A DNA stretch of 64,000 nucleotides, from the NCBI RefSeq assembly GCF_963576545.1, contig NC_083654.1, positions 17,506,199 to 17,570,198 on the forward strand, read 5' to 3'. Every line of letters starts with the position of its first letter. Position 1 is the first letter of the stretch. This document shows positions 47,420 through 60,369 of the stretch, piece after piece. This stretch comes from Limanda limanda (Eukaryota > Chordata > Actinopteri > Pleuronectiformes > Pleuronectidae). The notes under the pieces are model-generated. The model had not been told where the DNA came from, ran no database searches, and was given only the letters and a program-made list of their open reading frames with translations. A program made the translations under genes and the position numbers.

Positions 47420-48135
47420 TGGCACAATCAGGATCTGCTTTGTCATGTGTGGAGGACAGAGACTTTAATGAAGAGCACGGCACTGGGCCCTGGCATTGTT
47501 CTCATTTCTTCCCCTGTCAGCTTTCCAAATTAAGAATGATGTTCCTATTTGCGCCGCAGTTTATTTGTTGCAAAATGGTTGATTTATCTCGAACTAACAC
47601 AGCTCTGCAGCTCCTCCCTGAAGTCCCAAGGCTCTAAATACTGTAGAGAGAGCTGCTTTTGAAAGCCATGAATGGGAAAGTGGGTGGGAAGAAATGAAAA
47701 CATTTTATTCTGCATGAGATATTTGACTTTAGATAAAAAATGACATCTTCCCTTTGAGCGTGACGAAAAGTAAAAAAACAATTCTAGTACTTTTAAAAAG
47801 AATAACAGAGATATATACCAGCCCGGTATTTTAAAATGAATGAGGTAGGATTTTACTTTGGACTCCCGTAATGGGCCTTGCACAGGTGCTGCTGAAATAC
47901 CCCCCCGCCCCTCTCCCCCCCAACATATGAATCATCCAATCGACAGTGTCTGAGTGCAATCAGCAGCACGTCCCCGGTGACAGACTGCGGCGGCGGTGGC
48001 TCATCGGAGGCTTTGAAATTCTATTCCAGAAACAAACGTTGATAGCGCCGGGCCTGTTGATGTAACTGCAAATTATCCCTGACCAAATGACGGTGACATC
48101 ACTCCAGAGTGAGCTCATGGATTCACCATCAGGAC
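47420..48135. promoter_or_regulatory. two candidate conserved non-coding blocks (47420-47640 and 47940-48135)
   Basis: Both blocks are unique and balanced in composition within AT-rich surroundings. The second has GGCTCATCGGAGGCTTTGAA and ACTGCAAATTATCC. The AT-rich stretch between them has C runs near 47901-47922. No exon signals. Confidence 0.3.
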
Positions 48136-48229
48136 ACGGAGCACATTGTGTCTTCGAATCCCAGCTGTGGTCTGATGGGGATGTTGGAAGAGAAAAATAT
48201 ACTTGTTAGTGTCTACCATGAATAACAGT

Positions 48230-48545
48230 GAAGCCAAAGTGCCTTAATTGCCTCCTGGTGGCTGGCTGCAGTACAGGTCATACACCCTGCCTCCTCCATG
48301 TTAGTGGATGGGACATGGGTTGAACTAAAAAGTGAAAGGAAAGATGGTTTCTGCCATTTTAACCAATTTTCAAAAATTTTCTAAGTTTATAAGCGAATTG
48401 ATCAAATAAAAATGGGTTAAACATCATGATTGACAGCTGAGACTGACTTGCAGTTGGTTGAGTATATGTAATGGGAGGATCTCGCTAGGTGGCTCCATCG
48501 CCCAATCCAAAGATGGCGGCGTTCATATCTGGGATAAGTTAACCT
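48230..48545. repeat. old dispersed repeat, family 2 (copy 4)
   Basis: AGTGAAGCCAAAGTG, CCTCCTGGTGGCTGGCTGCA, GGTCATACACCCTGCCTCCT, GATGGGACATGG and, near the end, AAAGATGGCGGCG. This is the fullest copy in the window. Confidence 0.65.
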
Positions 48546-50150
48546 AGTTTCTGGCTAATGGGAGGATAAGGAGACCCGTCGTCCATCTTTATTTATAAAG
48601 CATAAACCACATCTAAATAAGCTATCATCATTATTTACATTATTGGGTCATGATGTAGGACTGTACAACCATGGCAGTCTTCACTTTAAGCAGACTGCAA
48701 ATGTAAGTTATGATTAACGTTTAAATGCGAGCAGGGAATCTGGAGTTATTTCTAAATGCAAATATGAACAGCTTTGGTACATTTATGCAGATACTTTACT
48801 TCAACTCAGCCATTGATTTCGGATGTATGCTGCAGTTTCAGGATAAACGATTCATATCTTTTAGTAGCATTATGAAGTCAAGCTCATTTCATTGATAACA
48901 GTCTTTCACCCAAAGAGACAGAGGAAGTGAAGTCTCTCATCGTCTCTTTGTGTGGGAGAGAATCTGCGTTTGAACCATGTGTGTGTGTGTTCATGCATGT
49001 GTGGGTGCATTTAAACGTTTGGGTGGGTCTGTATTTTCTCCATGTGTCTCATCCCGGCTTCATATTGGTTCCGATGCGTCCGATTACCCCAACTGAGCTT
49101 TTTCGTCATGTGAGGCCCTCGGTCTAACACTAATCCTCCTTTGATAAGTCTAGCTTCACAGGAGAAGCACTGACATTTCGCACTAAGGCCTTCTCCCTTT
49201 CCGTCTGCCACGCACGGCTGGACCTCGGCTCCGGTGAGATGCTCTTTCATCCCGACCTTGGTGAGATGAGGGTTTGGATTCAGAGGACTGCTGGATTAGA
49301 TGGCAGCTCACAGGAGGCTAAAAAGAGACTGATGTCTGAGAGGAATGCTCGGGAGACACGGCCTCGCGAGCAGAGTAAGACACAGCCGAGATCTGATCCT
49401 GGGCCGGTGTTAGTCAACTCAGAATAGCTCGGGGTAAAAGGCAACTGCTTAAGGAAACTGTTTAGTCCTCAAACCTTGCGACTAAAGGCTTTGACGTTTA
49501 GCTCCATCATTTAGTTCCATCGCTACATATGAACTTGTTTGAGTACAAACTTCAGCAGCTTTCAAAATAAATGATATGATCAGTGTGTTTCTAATGCTCT
49601 AACATGACAGATGTGCTGCTACTAACCCAAAACATACACAAATATGTACAAAAGACAGTTATACTTAATCAAATAACATCAATTAAAGAATATTACTTAA
49701 TAATATGTAATTAGAATGTGATTCCAATGGAAAAGCACTGAAATGATTCAGAAAACACAATCATATTTATTTAGTGACCACTGTTTGAACTGCATTAGAA
49801 AGTGATGCATGCATAACACATTACATGACAATCAAATACTCCATCAACGCAGTGTTGACCCACAATCAAAGCTGTGTTATGGCCTCTCTGTGACATGGCT
49901 TCTCGTAGATATTCTCCTGGAAAGAAATCAGCTGTCAATGTGAAATGAAATAAATCTATGAAACGTCACGTTGAAGGCTCAATATTGCTCAGAGTACAAT
50001 TTGATTTTCCAATATATAACACAAGAGCAGCTCGCAGTGCTTCAACATCCAACCTTGAATATTAACTTAGGAGAGAGAAACAGAGAATTGACAACATGCT
50101 AGGATGTAGCAGGACTCCCACACCACTGCTTTAACAGTTCCCTCGTGAGG
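48546..50150. other. non-coding, no gene seen
   Basis: AT-rich and mostly unique. A GC-richer unique block at 49030-49430 has ORFs on both strands without domains. Confidence 0.45.
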
Positions 50151-50159
50151 ATCTGTTCA

Positions 50160-50275
50160 CTTTGTCACTTTTTATTGCTGCAGCCTTATCTTGTCATTTA
50201 TTTTACCTTCCTCAAATCTACACTCAGTGTCCCATAATGACAAAGCGAAAACAAAAAGGTTTTGTTTTTATATCT
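50160..50275. repeat. possible Tc1-like transposon fragment
   Basis: TTTTTATTGCTGCAGCCTTA and CTACACTCAGTGTCCCATAA followed by TGACAAAGCGAAAACA resemble a stretch I remember from fish Tc1-like elements. No terminal repeat or transposase frame is seen; a fragment at most. Confidence 0.4.
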
Positions 50276-50950
50276 CACTCCATGTGAGGTTCTACACCTG
50301 ATAAATAATGAAGATTAGTATATGTGTGTTGACTTAACTTACTTAGTGTGTTTCCTACAGTAGTGAGAGAATTACACGAGTAAACAAGAGAATTATAATT
50401 AAATAAAGTGTGATGGCGATACTTTAACATCCAGAACAAGAAAATAAAACATAACTAGAAAAAAAACCAACTGCTGCATTTTGTGAGGCAGCCGCACAAT
50501 TTCAGACTCAAACCGACACACAAACATCTCCTGCTGGATTCCCAAGTATAACCTTGTGGCCCCACACTGTTCTAACCACATTACACAACAGCATCACTGC
50601 TGTGGACACTGCCATAAAAAGTGAAAACCCCCTATTTTTTTGCTTTCACGGCACAAGATCAATATCTTCATATACAGGTTTCAGAGACGTGTTGGTTTTA
50701 TGAACTAAAAGCTCCACTGTTGCTTCTGCCTCCACTCGGGCAACTTTGCGCCGCGGCCCCGACTGATTTAAGAAATAATAAAAACCAAACAGCTGGCCCG
50801 CTGGACGGGTATTGATTCCCCTCAGCAGAGGCAGATCAAGAGGAACATTTATGATCAGACAGGGTGCAAGAAATTATACCATCGCACAAACCCACTATTG
50901 ATTGGACGGAGCGGCGTTAAAAAGTAAACCGCCCGTACAGAGTTTGCGTT

Positions 50951-51598
50951 GGTGGTGAGAGGAGAGGTAGAGGAGGAGGGAGAGGGAGAGGAGAGAGAGG
51001 TAGAGGTAGAAGAAGAGGAGAGGAAAGGAGAGGTAGAGGTAGAGGAAGAGGAAGAGGAAGAGGAAGAGGAGGGGGGAGAGGTAGAGGGAGAGGAAGAGGA
51101 AAGGAGAGGAAGAGGAAGAGGGAGAGGAAGAGGAGAGAGATGTAGAGGAAGAGGGAGAGGAGAGAGGGAGAGGAGGGGAAGAAGAGGGAGAGGAAGAGGA
51201 GAGAGAGGTAGAGGAAGAGTAGATCAGAGAGAGGTAGAGGAAGAGGGAGAGGAGAGAGGGAGAGGAGGGGGAGAGGAAGAGGAGAGAGAGGTAGAGGAAG
51301 AGGAGAGGAAAGGAGAGGGAGAGGGAGATGAGGGGGGAAGAAAGGAGAGGAGAGGCGTGAGAGAGAGGAAGAGGGAGAGGAGAGGAAAAAGAAGAGAAAG
51401 GGGGAGGGGAGAGGACAGGAGAAGGGAGGAGAGGAAGGTAAAGAGGAGAGGAGAGGAAGAGAAAGGGGGAGAGCTGAGAAAGAGGAAGAAAAGGGGGAGG
51501 GGAGAGGAGAGGAGAAGGCAGGTGAGGAAGATGAATAGAAAGAGAAAGGGGGAGAGGAGAGGACGAGGAAAAAGAAGACAAAGAAGTAGCAGGAGAGC
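50951..51598. repeat. homopurine (GA-rich) tract of about 650 bp
   Basis: Almost entirely A and G on the plus strand (GGAGAG, GAAGAG and GGTAGAGG words) with only scattered T or C. It contains an internal tandem duplication: the stretch starting GTAGAGGAAGAGGG at 51142 repeats at 51234, an offset of 92 bp. The 230-codon Glu/Arg/Gly and Ser/Leu/Pro ORFs on both strands are artefacts of this composition. Confidence 0.95.
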
Positions 51599-51599
51599 T

Positions 51600-53315
51600 T
51601 TGTTCCCGGCAAAATTAACCAAAACTCAGAACTCAATCATTCTGTTTATGTGAACGACAGCTCATCACTCACTCATTTATCGGTTGTACACGTCCGTCAC
51701 CAGGTGTCAAAATATGTATTCAAGCTATTCTTGATATTTTCTACTACTGCTGAAAGATATTTAAATTAAAATGAGCAAACAAAGTATGTTGTCATCGTCA
51801 AACACATTAAATATAAACGATTTCACTGTACATGAGTCGCTCCATGCATCCTGCTGCACATTGAATCCGTAGTGGACTTCTCTCAAATATTGGTGAGCAT
51901 GAATTTCTACATGTATTTCTAATAATAACAATAACAGTTTAATATTTCCGTCTTGTCTACTGCAGAGCTTTTATTTTTAATCCCAATTCCTGGGAAAGTA
52001 ATATTTCAGTCAATAAGACGAGCTCTGAAACTTTTCATGAATAAATTCAGAGATCAAAATGCCATCATTGATTCGATGTTCTCTTCCCATCAAGTTAAAC
52101 AGTCTCTCTCTCTGCAATAATTTCAAGATGTTTCTCTCCCAACTTCCTGTAAAAAAGACATTAAACTACAGATGTTCGCAAACTGTCTTTTCATTGAGGC
52201 TTTAATATTTGATGAGGCCCAGGCAGCAGCAGCAGGACAACGAGTACAAAACAGAATAGTTCTTCTGTTTTTCTTCCACCAGCATGTGAAAGATCCAACG
52301 TGATGTAAAAAAAAACAAAGTGATATTTCGCACAAAACAAGATTGACTTGTTTGGTTCATTAACCACATGAACAGATGAATAAGTGATTAATTGAATGAA
52401 CAAATGAGTGTGTGTTTGTGTGTGTGTGTAGAGGGCAAACCTCCAACACCTCCTCCTGCCACATCAAGGTATGTCACTGCCTCCCTCTGGTGCTGCAGGG
52501 AAGCACACACCTCACGGAGGAGCAGATTGTCTCCAACACTGTCCCCGGCTCTTTATGGATCTTTATCAAAACCTAACTGCTCTCAATCGTCACTTCAGCT
52601 GCGATTAAACACATTGAACAATTCCCTCTTTTTGTCTCTGCGGCCGCACTGATTCACCAACGGAGGCCGGGGGAAGGATAGCGACTCTCCTGCAGAAGGT
52701 GAACTACGAGTCACGCCGAGACTTTATTTATCCAAAACACAGATTACAGAACCGAGGCGTGGTGACGTAAACTGGATATCAAATTCACGAGGGGAGGCAA
52801 AGGAAGGTTACATCAGCAGAGGGATAATCATGTTTGACTGCCAGCGTCACTCTGGCTTTGACGCCATAAATATGATGTTACTCAGAACTGATCTCATAGA
52901 AAAGATTAATTAAGACTTTAAATGAGATTCACCAGCAACTGGAGTGAGGATGTGATGCGGTAGGGATTCGACCAACGCCGTTTCTCATCATCTGAAACAA
53001 TGGGCGTGTTCGGTTCACGGTATCCTGACAAAGGATTCTTCTTCTTTCCCTTCCTGCGTCATCTTCTTCACTCCTTCCTCTCCCTCAACCCGTCGTCCGT
53101 CCCCTGCTCTCCAGCCTCTCCATCGTCTCCATGATGACATTCGGTCACTGGGAAGAGCTGCGACTGTGCCGCTAACTGCGAGGAGGGAGGTGGTTGTCAC
53201 GGTTACCTGATGCAGCATGGTGCTGGACCATCTGCCATGCAAAAAAAGACAGCTCCCTGCTGTAATTACAGAAAAACCCCAAGCAGCCTGGAAGCCGTGG
53301 TGGACAATATTCGGA
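51600..53315. other. non-coding; possible regulatory block at 52840-52960
   Basis: Unique AT-rich sequence to about 52400, then balanced. The 52840-52960 block contains GATTAATTAAGACTTTAAAT and looks conserved-element-like. No exon supported. Confidence 0.4.
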
Positions 53316-53320
53316 CAAGA

Positions 53321-53357
53321 GGTGTGTGTGTGTGTGAGAAGAAATACAGAGAGAAAT

Positions 53358-53412
<55 letters not shown>
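53321..53412. repeat. (TG)n microsatellite in two runs
   Basis: Short run at 53321-53337, then a pure run at 53361-53412. Confidence 0.93.
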
Positions 53413-53414
<2 letters not shown>

Positions 53415-53687
53415 ACAGCAAAAAAGATAAACAGCTGAAAGTGGATGAAGCTATTAGCCACATAACTCTAACTTGTGGCTTTAATGTTCAACAACAGGAT
53501 GTCCTCGAGTCCTCGACCGATCAGGGAAGATCAAAGCTTCTTTTTTTCTCAGATCCATCCGCTCCAGCTCCAACATATGAAACCAGTTCCTCTGTTTTGT
53601 TTTTTAACCTATTGTGCTCCACAGACCAGCAGCTGTCAAAACCTCCACATATTGTGCTCCTTTAAAAACACTGAAACTTCCTCCACC

Positions 53688-53743
53688 CACACACACACAC
53701 ACATACACACACACTCACACACACACACACACACAAACACACA
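53688..53743. repeat. (CA)n microsatellite, interrupted
   Basis: CA units with AT, CT and AA interruptions. The 191-codon ORF at 53475-54050 runs through it and is not called as a gene. Confidence 0.9.
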
Positions 53744-56290
53744 GAGTGTAGTGAGCAAAGCTACCACAAAGTGCACAAACTTTAGACGCAAGTTTCAAAT
53801 AATTATATCCATACATATCGCAACATTTTTAAGCAAAGTACTTAAAAGCGAAAATCTGTCAATTTCTTTCACGCTCAGTGACGAAAACTTGACCTTCACT
53901 GTTATGTTATGGAAAAGGTATTATAGAGAAGATCAATGCAGGGCTATTCAACAAAATAACACAACTTTAATACAGCCACACTTTGGGCTAAGTGTGGATT
54001 ATAATGTGGATTGTTTGGGGCAGATGCTGATCCTAAAAATTAGCGAGTAAAACATTTCTGATACCAATAAATCTGGTCAATTTTACTTGGATGAAGAACA
54101 ACATGGTATTTTTATCATTATTAGTAGTAGTAGTACAATATTACTGTACATGTGCAAGTTTCCCGTACAGCAGAGACAGAGGAACGCGTCTCTTAACCAT
54201 TTAATTTGTTTGAAATGTATTACTTTTAATTCCTTTGTAAATAAACCATTATGTCATTCAGCTCCAGCACCATTCCCAGAATTGACTGTGTTTTATTACT
54301 GGTAGTTATGACAGATGCAGAGGGACTGAACACCGTCTCTTTCATCACTTCATTAGACCTCCTGTTGAGCTCGGCTACAGAAGAATCCAGCTTTCACATG
54401 TTTACTCCGTTTCCTTTGTGCTAATATGAGACCAGGGTGTGTCTTTGAAACGCAGCCGCTGCATTCACAAAAGAATGAGTTTGCCATCATTTCTATTTAC
54501 GACAAATCCGGGTTTGTTTGAATAATTCAGAGAAATAAAAGCTGTGTTTGAATTAAGGTGACGTTGTTTAGTTTCAGAGGTTTTTATGATTCATCTGTTA
54601 TTTATCCAGTGAGCTTATCGAGCCTCATTCAGCACCACACCTTTTTTTTTCCCATACGTACATAAAGAACAGAATATAATACAGTGTTGGTATGAATTCC
54701 TTCTACTGATATTTCATAGTTTTGTTTTATCTACAGTTTTGAAGTCCAATACAGGAAATAAAACCTACAAAAGTAGGACTATAAATGTAATAATTGTGGC
54801 CTGAGGTCCAGATGTGGTCCAGAAACACAGTATCATTAAGCCCTTAAGATTTAAGATCCATCTAGTTATTGCCAACACAACACACTTGTCAATAGGTCTA
54901 ACTGATTCCTGCAGCGAGCCATGACAAATGGCAATAAAAATACAGATGCTGCCGTAACAATACAAACCTAATACACTCTAGTTTCAGTCTGGGGACGACA
55001 TGTGTCTGCAAACAGCCTGGCTCTTGCAGTGAGTCTAGTTTTTTCCTCCCACATCCCGATGAGACTGACAGACGAAACCATTTACTTCTATTTTGTCCAA
55101 ATTGTAAAAGCACATGGTTGTTATTTTTTCCCCTAAACATCGTGATCCCTGTTTTGAAAAGTTACTCAGACTTTCCGCAGGGTCTGAAAATAGTCTTAAT
55201 TTGGATCATCTCCATTTCAGGCCTCAAATGATAAATGATTTAGCAGCGTGCATAGTTTGGAATGTCTCTGTGTGTTCTAGTTCTTTCTCAATTATACAGA
55301 TATTAGCACGCTGGAATAAAACTACAAAGAGCAACATGGAGCTAACAACTAACAACAAACGCTCCAGTCACAGAGGGGAACGATTCCAGATACCTCTCGT
55401 CTCTGCCTGTAGTTTGAGAGATAACGTGGTGTATCAAGGCTTTTTCTCTACTTCACCTTATCTTCAATTATAGGGAACTGGAAGTAATTGTAGGACTCTG
55501 ATTTTTCCTTCATATCTGCTGCACTTGACCTGGGTCTCAAATTCCCTTCATTGCAGAAACCCCCTTTATTGCCAATTGAACATCACACTCAGATGACTGA
55601 TACTAGATGAAGGCTTATGAGGCCTCAGTCATGTGGTCGGGACTTTCTCCGCAGGTTGATGGAATCAGCCCGTGAGGCGTAAGCTCTCCGACAGGTCACA
55701 GTGTTGTTAATATCCTGATGAGCCGGTGGATCTCACCTGCTCATCCCAGCTGCTTTTAAGTCAAGAAGCTGCTTCAGTCCACATTCCTGTGCGGTGACCT
55801 TAATGAAGCAAGTAGCAGGAGAATGGGATTTCAGCTGATGCTCGGCCCCTTGCCTCCTCGTCTGTAATCCCCCCCCCGGCACCAGCGCCCGGTGAGGGTG
55901 AGTGGACCGGACACTTCGGAGCAAGGATCACAAACAGTCCCCGTGGGGATGGTTACCAAGGGCAACAGCGTAGGTCGCACGTGGGCATCGCTGCACGGCA
56001 TTGACCGGGGCAAAGAATTTGATGAATAGCAAACTCCTGCTGCTGTACTTTTTTATAATAAAGTGCAGAAAAAGCAATTAACAACCAAATGTGGTTTAAA
56101 TTGCCTGGTGATCCAATTAAAAGCGAAGCCCCGCAGATAGCAGTCTGCTTCTAATGAGGTAAAATTAACAGCATTGGCGTTGCCTCTTCCTGATTGTCGT
56201 CCCCCCCCCCCCATTCAAGAACTTCCTTCTTTCTGCCTTTTCATATTTCTCTTCCTGTGGGCATGTCCTGTTCTGAGTGTCTGCGGAAAA
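53744..56290. other. non-coding, no gene seen
   Basis: AT-rich to 55560, then a more GC-rich unique block at 55600-56010. Homopolymer C runs at 55868-55876 and 56201-56212. No supported exon. Confidence 0.45.
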
Positions 56291-56299
56291 TAAATATGT

Positions 56300-56500
56300 G
56301 TATTTGGAGTTATTATCGCTCTCTAATTTACCGTAATGAAAGTGCTAGCCTGCGCTGGCGGATGAGCCATTTTAATTTAAGCATCGAATCCAGGCATGCA
56401 TATTAATGACCTTATTTGCATAAATCATGTCACTCCACTCGGGATTCCAATTAAACCCTTGATTAATTGCTAGGCTGACCCGTTAAATAGAATCCTTTAA
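56300..56500. promoter_or_regulatory. candidate conserved non-coding element with POU octamer
   Basis: Unique sequence with ATTTGCAT (56414-56421, a perfect POU octamer), GCATGCATATTAATGACC next to it, and ATTAATTGCTAGG (56463-56475). The density of homeodomain- and POU-type cores in 200 bp is the highest I noticed in the window. Conservation not tested. Confidence 0.45.
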
Positions 56501-56530
56501 GTGGTTCAACAGGGCACTGCCGCCTGTTGA

Positions 56531-56606
56531 CATACACAACACACACACAAGCGCACCCACACACACACACACACACACTGACACACACACTGACACATCC
56601 ACACAC
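56531..56606. repeat. (CA)n microsatellite, interrupted
   Basis: CA units with GCGC and CTGA interruptions. Confidence 0.9.
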
Positions 56607-56609
56607 TCA

Positions 56610-57925
56610 CCAATGTAAACCCGGACATGATTCACTCGGAGTGAAATTAATCAGAGGAAAAAGATCTACTTATTTTGAAAGGTGAACAGTTGAAAACCTG
56701 CAGGATGAAATGAAGAGTCAACAACCAAACTCGCTGAGTCACTGATAAAGACTTTGTTTTAATTCCCTTTTCTTCTGGTTCTCTAGGCCTTTGGTCTGCA
56801 TTGAGTAAGAGAAAAACTATATTTTATGCAAGAAAAAGCACAAAAAAACTGAGATTTTTAAAGAGCTTCCACCGTCAGTTAAACCCTTATTATCTTGAAC
56901 AAATTAAAGATAATATGAAATATGAGATAAAGAAAAAACAATGACTTGTTGCACGCATGCATTTATCTTTTTACTTCTCTCAGTTTGGACAACTGTGAAC
57001 TTTTTTCGTGTTCTTCTGAATTTAGTTTATTTCACTCTCTCCGTCATCGAAGTCTGTGCATCTTCCAACAACTGTGTATTTCTCTCAGTTGCAGAATGAA
57101 GTTTACATCCAATCAAATACTCTTAACATAGTTAAAGACCTGGAGTCTTCATGTGGTGAAAAACAGGCAAGTCCAGATGCTTAACTGTACAACTCCGGCT
57201 GTTCCATCATCCTGCATACACCCCTATAGGGAAAACTTTTTAAAGATACAGGGGTGAAACAGTGTCATATGATCTTATCTGTGCTGGAAATCGAGCCTTT
57301 ACCATTTCACAAAACTTAGTACCAGTGGCAGATAGGATTGCATAGTCAAAGCGATTCAAAACACAGATGGAGGTATTGTTTGTTATCATTTACTTTAAAT
57401 TCTCAGTTAAAGCATCAGTTTATGATGGAAAAATGTGAAACATCGTGATAGTGGCCCTGACTCGCCGATCAAATGCACAACAACAGCTTCCAGAGCAGTA
57501 ACAGAGATTGCAATGATGTGATATTCTTGGATGGCACCATCAGCTTCCTGCTGTGCACAAAATGACTGTTTACTGTCTTTACCATAACAATAACAAGTAT
57601 ATGGGAGTGTTGTAAACCAGCCCTCTGTCGGGTGGTGTAATCTCGCTGTCGCTTGGGAAAACGATAACGCTCCACTCTGGTTGCAATTCAACAGCATTTC
57701 TACACGCGAAGTATAAACGTTGAAGAGTTCTGTGACCTACACGGCACAATAATAAACATGTTTCGGATTATCTGCATGTGGAGGATTAATCTGGAGTTCA
57801 GGGTTTGATACTGACCGACACAGACCAGCAGTGGCAGAGCTCAGGACTGTCGGCTCTGCACGCCGGCTGTCAGTCACACACTCAGGTCACAGAGCTGGTG
57901 TCTGGCAGCCTGACTGACACAGAGT
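56610..57925. other. non-coding, no gene seen
   Basis: Mostly AT-rich unique sequence. No exon supported. Confidence 0.5.
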
Positions 57926-57932
57926 GAGAGAG

Positions 57933-58048
<116 letters not shown>

Positions 58049-58049
58049 C

Positions 58050-59770
58050 GTGTGCGTGTGTGTGTCCGACCCAGTTGGCTGTATACAGTCACATGATATT
58101 GGCTAATCCCACATACAGTATATCAATAACAGTTTATCTGGTACACAGCACATTAAGTCAATTTTTTTGAAGGATTCAATTTGATGTATAGTTGAGTAGG
58201 AATTCCAGATAGAATATTGAAATGTCATTAATATTTATTTAGTTTTTATGTATCATATATTATATTTCCGCATTTGTTGCAAGAAAAGTATATTTTTAAG
58301 GACAAGATCTAAAGATTTGTTGGTTCCAACATTTTCAAATATATATCTTCTTTTAATGGGAGCTATTTCAAGACATTGCCTTTGATTTTTTTTTACTTTT
58401 ACCGACATATTCATCAATTTGCTGCAGCCCCTATATTTGTATAGTCATTTAAAGGTACTCAATACTTTGTCTTGAATAATTGATGTTGTAAAAAGAGCTA
58501 TATATTATGTGCTTGTCACAAAAAAAAAATACTGGCAGATCAAACCCTCTCAGGTTTCAATATCAGTGCTCACACACATTTTGTGTGTGTCATGATAGGA
58601 GTGAGGAGAGGAAGCTCCGTGTGCCCGGCTCCATGCTGGACCTGTCAGACTTGGCAAACGCACGCTGTCATCTGACCCGATCCTCGGTCCCACTGGCCGG
58701 ACGCCAACCTGCTCAGGCACAGTGGATTAATACGTGCTGGTCTGTTTTGTGTCTCTGTCCTGACGTCACCGTCTTCTGCTGCCGATCCGCTGCACAGTGA
58801 AGCTGCAGCAACGGACAAGACGCACGTTTGACTTCACACAAACACGCCGTTGTTCCCTCCGAGGCACGTCACTGTCGCCACACTTGGAAATAAATGCATG
58901 AGAAGTAATGCATGTGCAAGTTTTCCTGTGTCTGCACAGTTAATTATCAGAGACAGGATCAGGGAGAAGGAGGCTTGTGTGTGTGGAAGCTGCAGAATGA
59001 AGGCTGAAATCTAATTTACATTTTCTGTGCATTAGTAGAATATGTCTGTGCTGTTCTCTCGGCATCTGTGCTTCCATAATATGTTCTCAAGAAAAACTCT
59101 AATCTCTGTTTTTGTTTTGTTTGACTCTTTCCATTTTTTCTTACACATTTGCAGGATAGAATGATTTCTTTCATAGAAGATACAGACGATTTCCCCCAAG
59201 AAAAAACTGTATTATTTTGGAATTGTCTCTGAATTTGTTTTGCTTGGTCTCGATGTATCTTCAGGATCAAAAACTCCACAAAAAAAATTGCCCACTCGGC
59301 AGTATTAGAGGGTTTCTGAGTTATCAGTCTACACACAGGAGCCTATAGCTCGCCAGTTTTTCTCTGGGAATTTTATCATGACAATAGCGGAGCCGCCTCT
59401 GGGCCCTCTTAAGCTTCCCTCATTTCATTTCCATCTCTATTGCTCTCCAAGTTCAGTTACATTTGGCCGTGCGTCACCATGGCAGCGGACACTGGCCCTT
59501 GTGCCCGACTCAGACATCATCCGGAGCGCTTCAGCTCTGAGTGAGTCATAAATGAGTCCCACTCGCCGCTGCTGCAGCGCTGGAAATAGGTTCACTTTGC
59601 TCCTTAAGATGTCTCTGGAGAGAACGTCTGTGATCGTCCCTCAAAGTGCTTATTTCATTCTGCAACAAACATCTCCCAAAATAAAGAAGGGAGCGAGGAA
59701 TGTTGGGATCCAGTCGAGAGGATAAAGACGGTTTAAGGGATATGAGCACACAGACAGAGGGATACAACAT
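58050..59770. other. non-coding, no gene seen
   Basis: AT-rich at 58140-58520, GC-richer unique sequence at 58600-58870 and 59380-59580. No supported exon. Confidence 0.5.
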
Positions 59771-59773
59771 AAG

Positions 59774-59785
59774 CGCACACACACA

Positions 59786-59828
<43 letters not shown>
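59774..59828. repeat. (CA)n microsatellite
   Basis: CA units, pure from about 59790. Confidence 0.93.
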
Positions 59829-60335
59829 GAAAGCTGAGCGTACAAGCTCAGACAGGCTACTTTAATATATGCAAATGTAACCTATAGTAGGCAATATCTT
59901 CCATGTTACAATATGCAGTGTACGACTTGCTCGCCCATGTGCCTGTGTAACCCATTACTCTACAAATATATGTACACAGGGTCGTTAAGTGTGTGTGTGT
60001 GTGGCGGGGGGGGACAAGGACCCGTTACCTCCTTCCTGCCCCCCTCCTTCCCGTGGCCTTGCTCAGAACCACTTCCACTATGAAACGTGTCCTTCACTTT
60101 TAAATCAAATCCACAAAATACTCATAACCAACATGGTGTCACTAGCTCCTGCTGCTGTAGCTGCATCCACCACCTCATTCTGCCGTGATGGTGCACACAC
60201 AGACACACACAGGGAGATTCACAAGGTGCAAACTACACCAGCCCTGCTACTGCAACGGGTAAACAAGATAGAGTTCTGTGCAGAAGGACTGAAATTCATT
60301 TGGTTTGTATGCTGTGTGTGCGTGTCTATGAGCGT

Positions 60336-60363
60336 CTGTGTGTGTGTGTGTGTGTGTGTGTGT
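60336..60363. repeat. (TG)n microsatellite
   Basis: About 14 TG units. Confidence 0.9.
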
Positions 60364-60369
60364 TTAAGT

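Noticed and set aside
50895..51653. Long ORFs (228-239 codons) on both strands
   Set aside because: They run through the homopurine tract and encode only Glu/Arg/Gly or Ser/Leu/Pro repeats; open by composition, on both strands at once.
53475..54050. Plus-strand 191-codon ORF
   Set aside because: Spans a CA microsatellite (Thr-His repeat) and AT-rich DNA; no recognisable domain.
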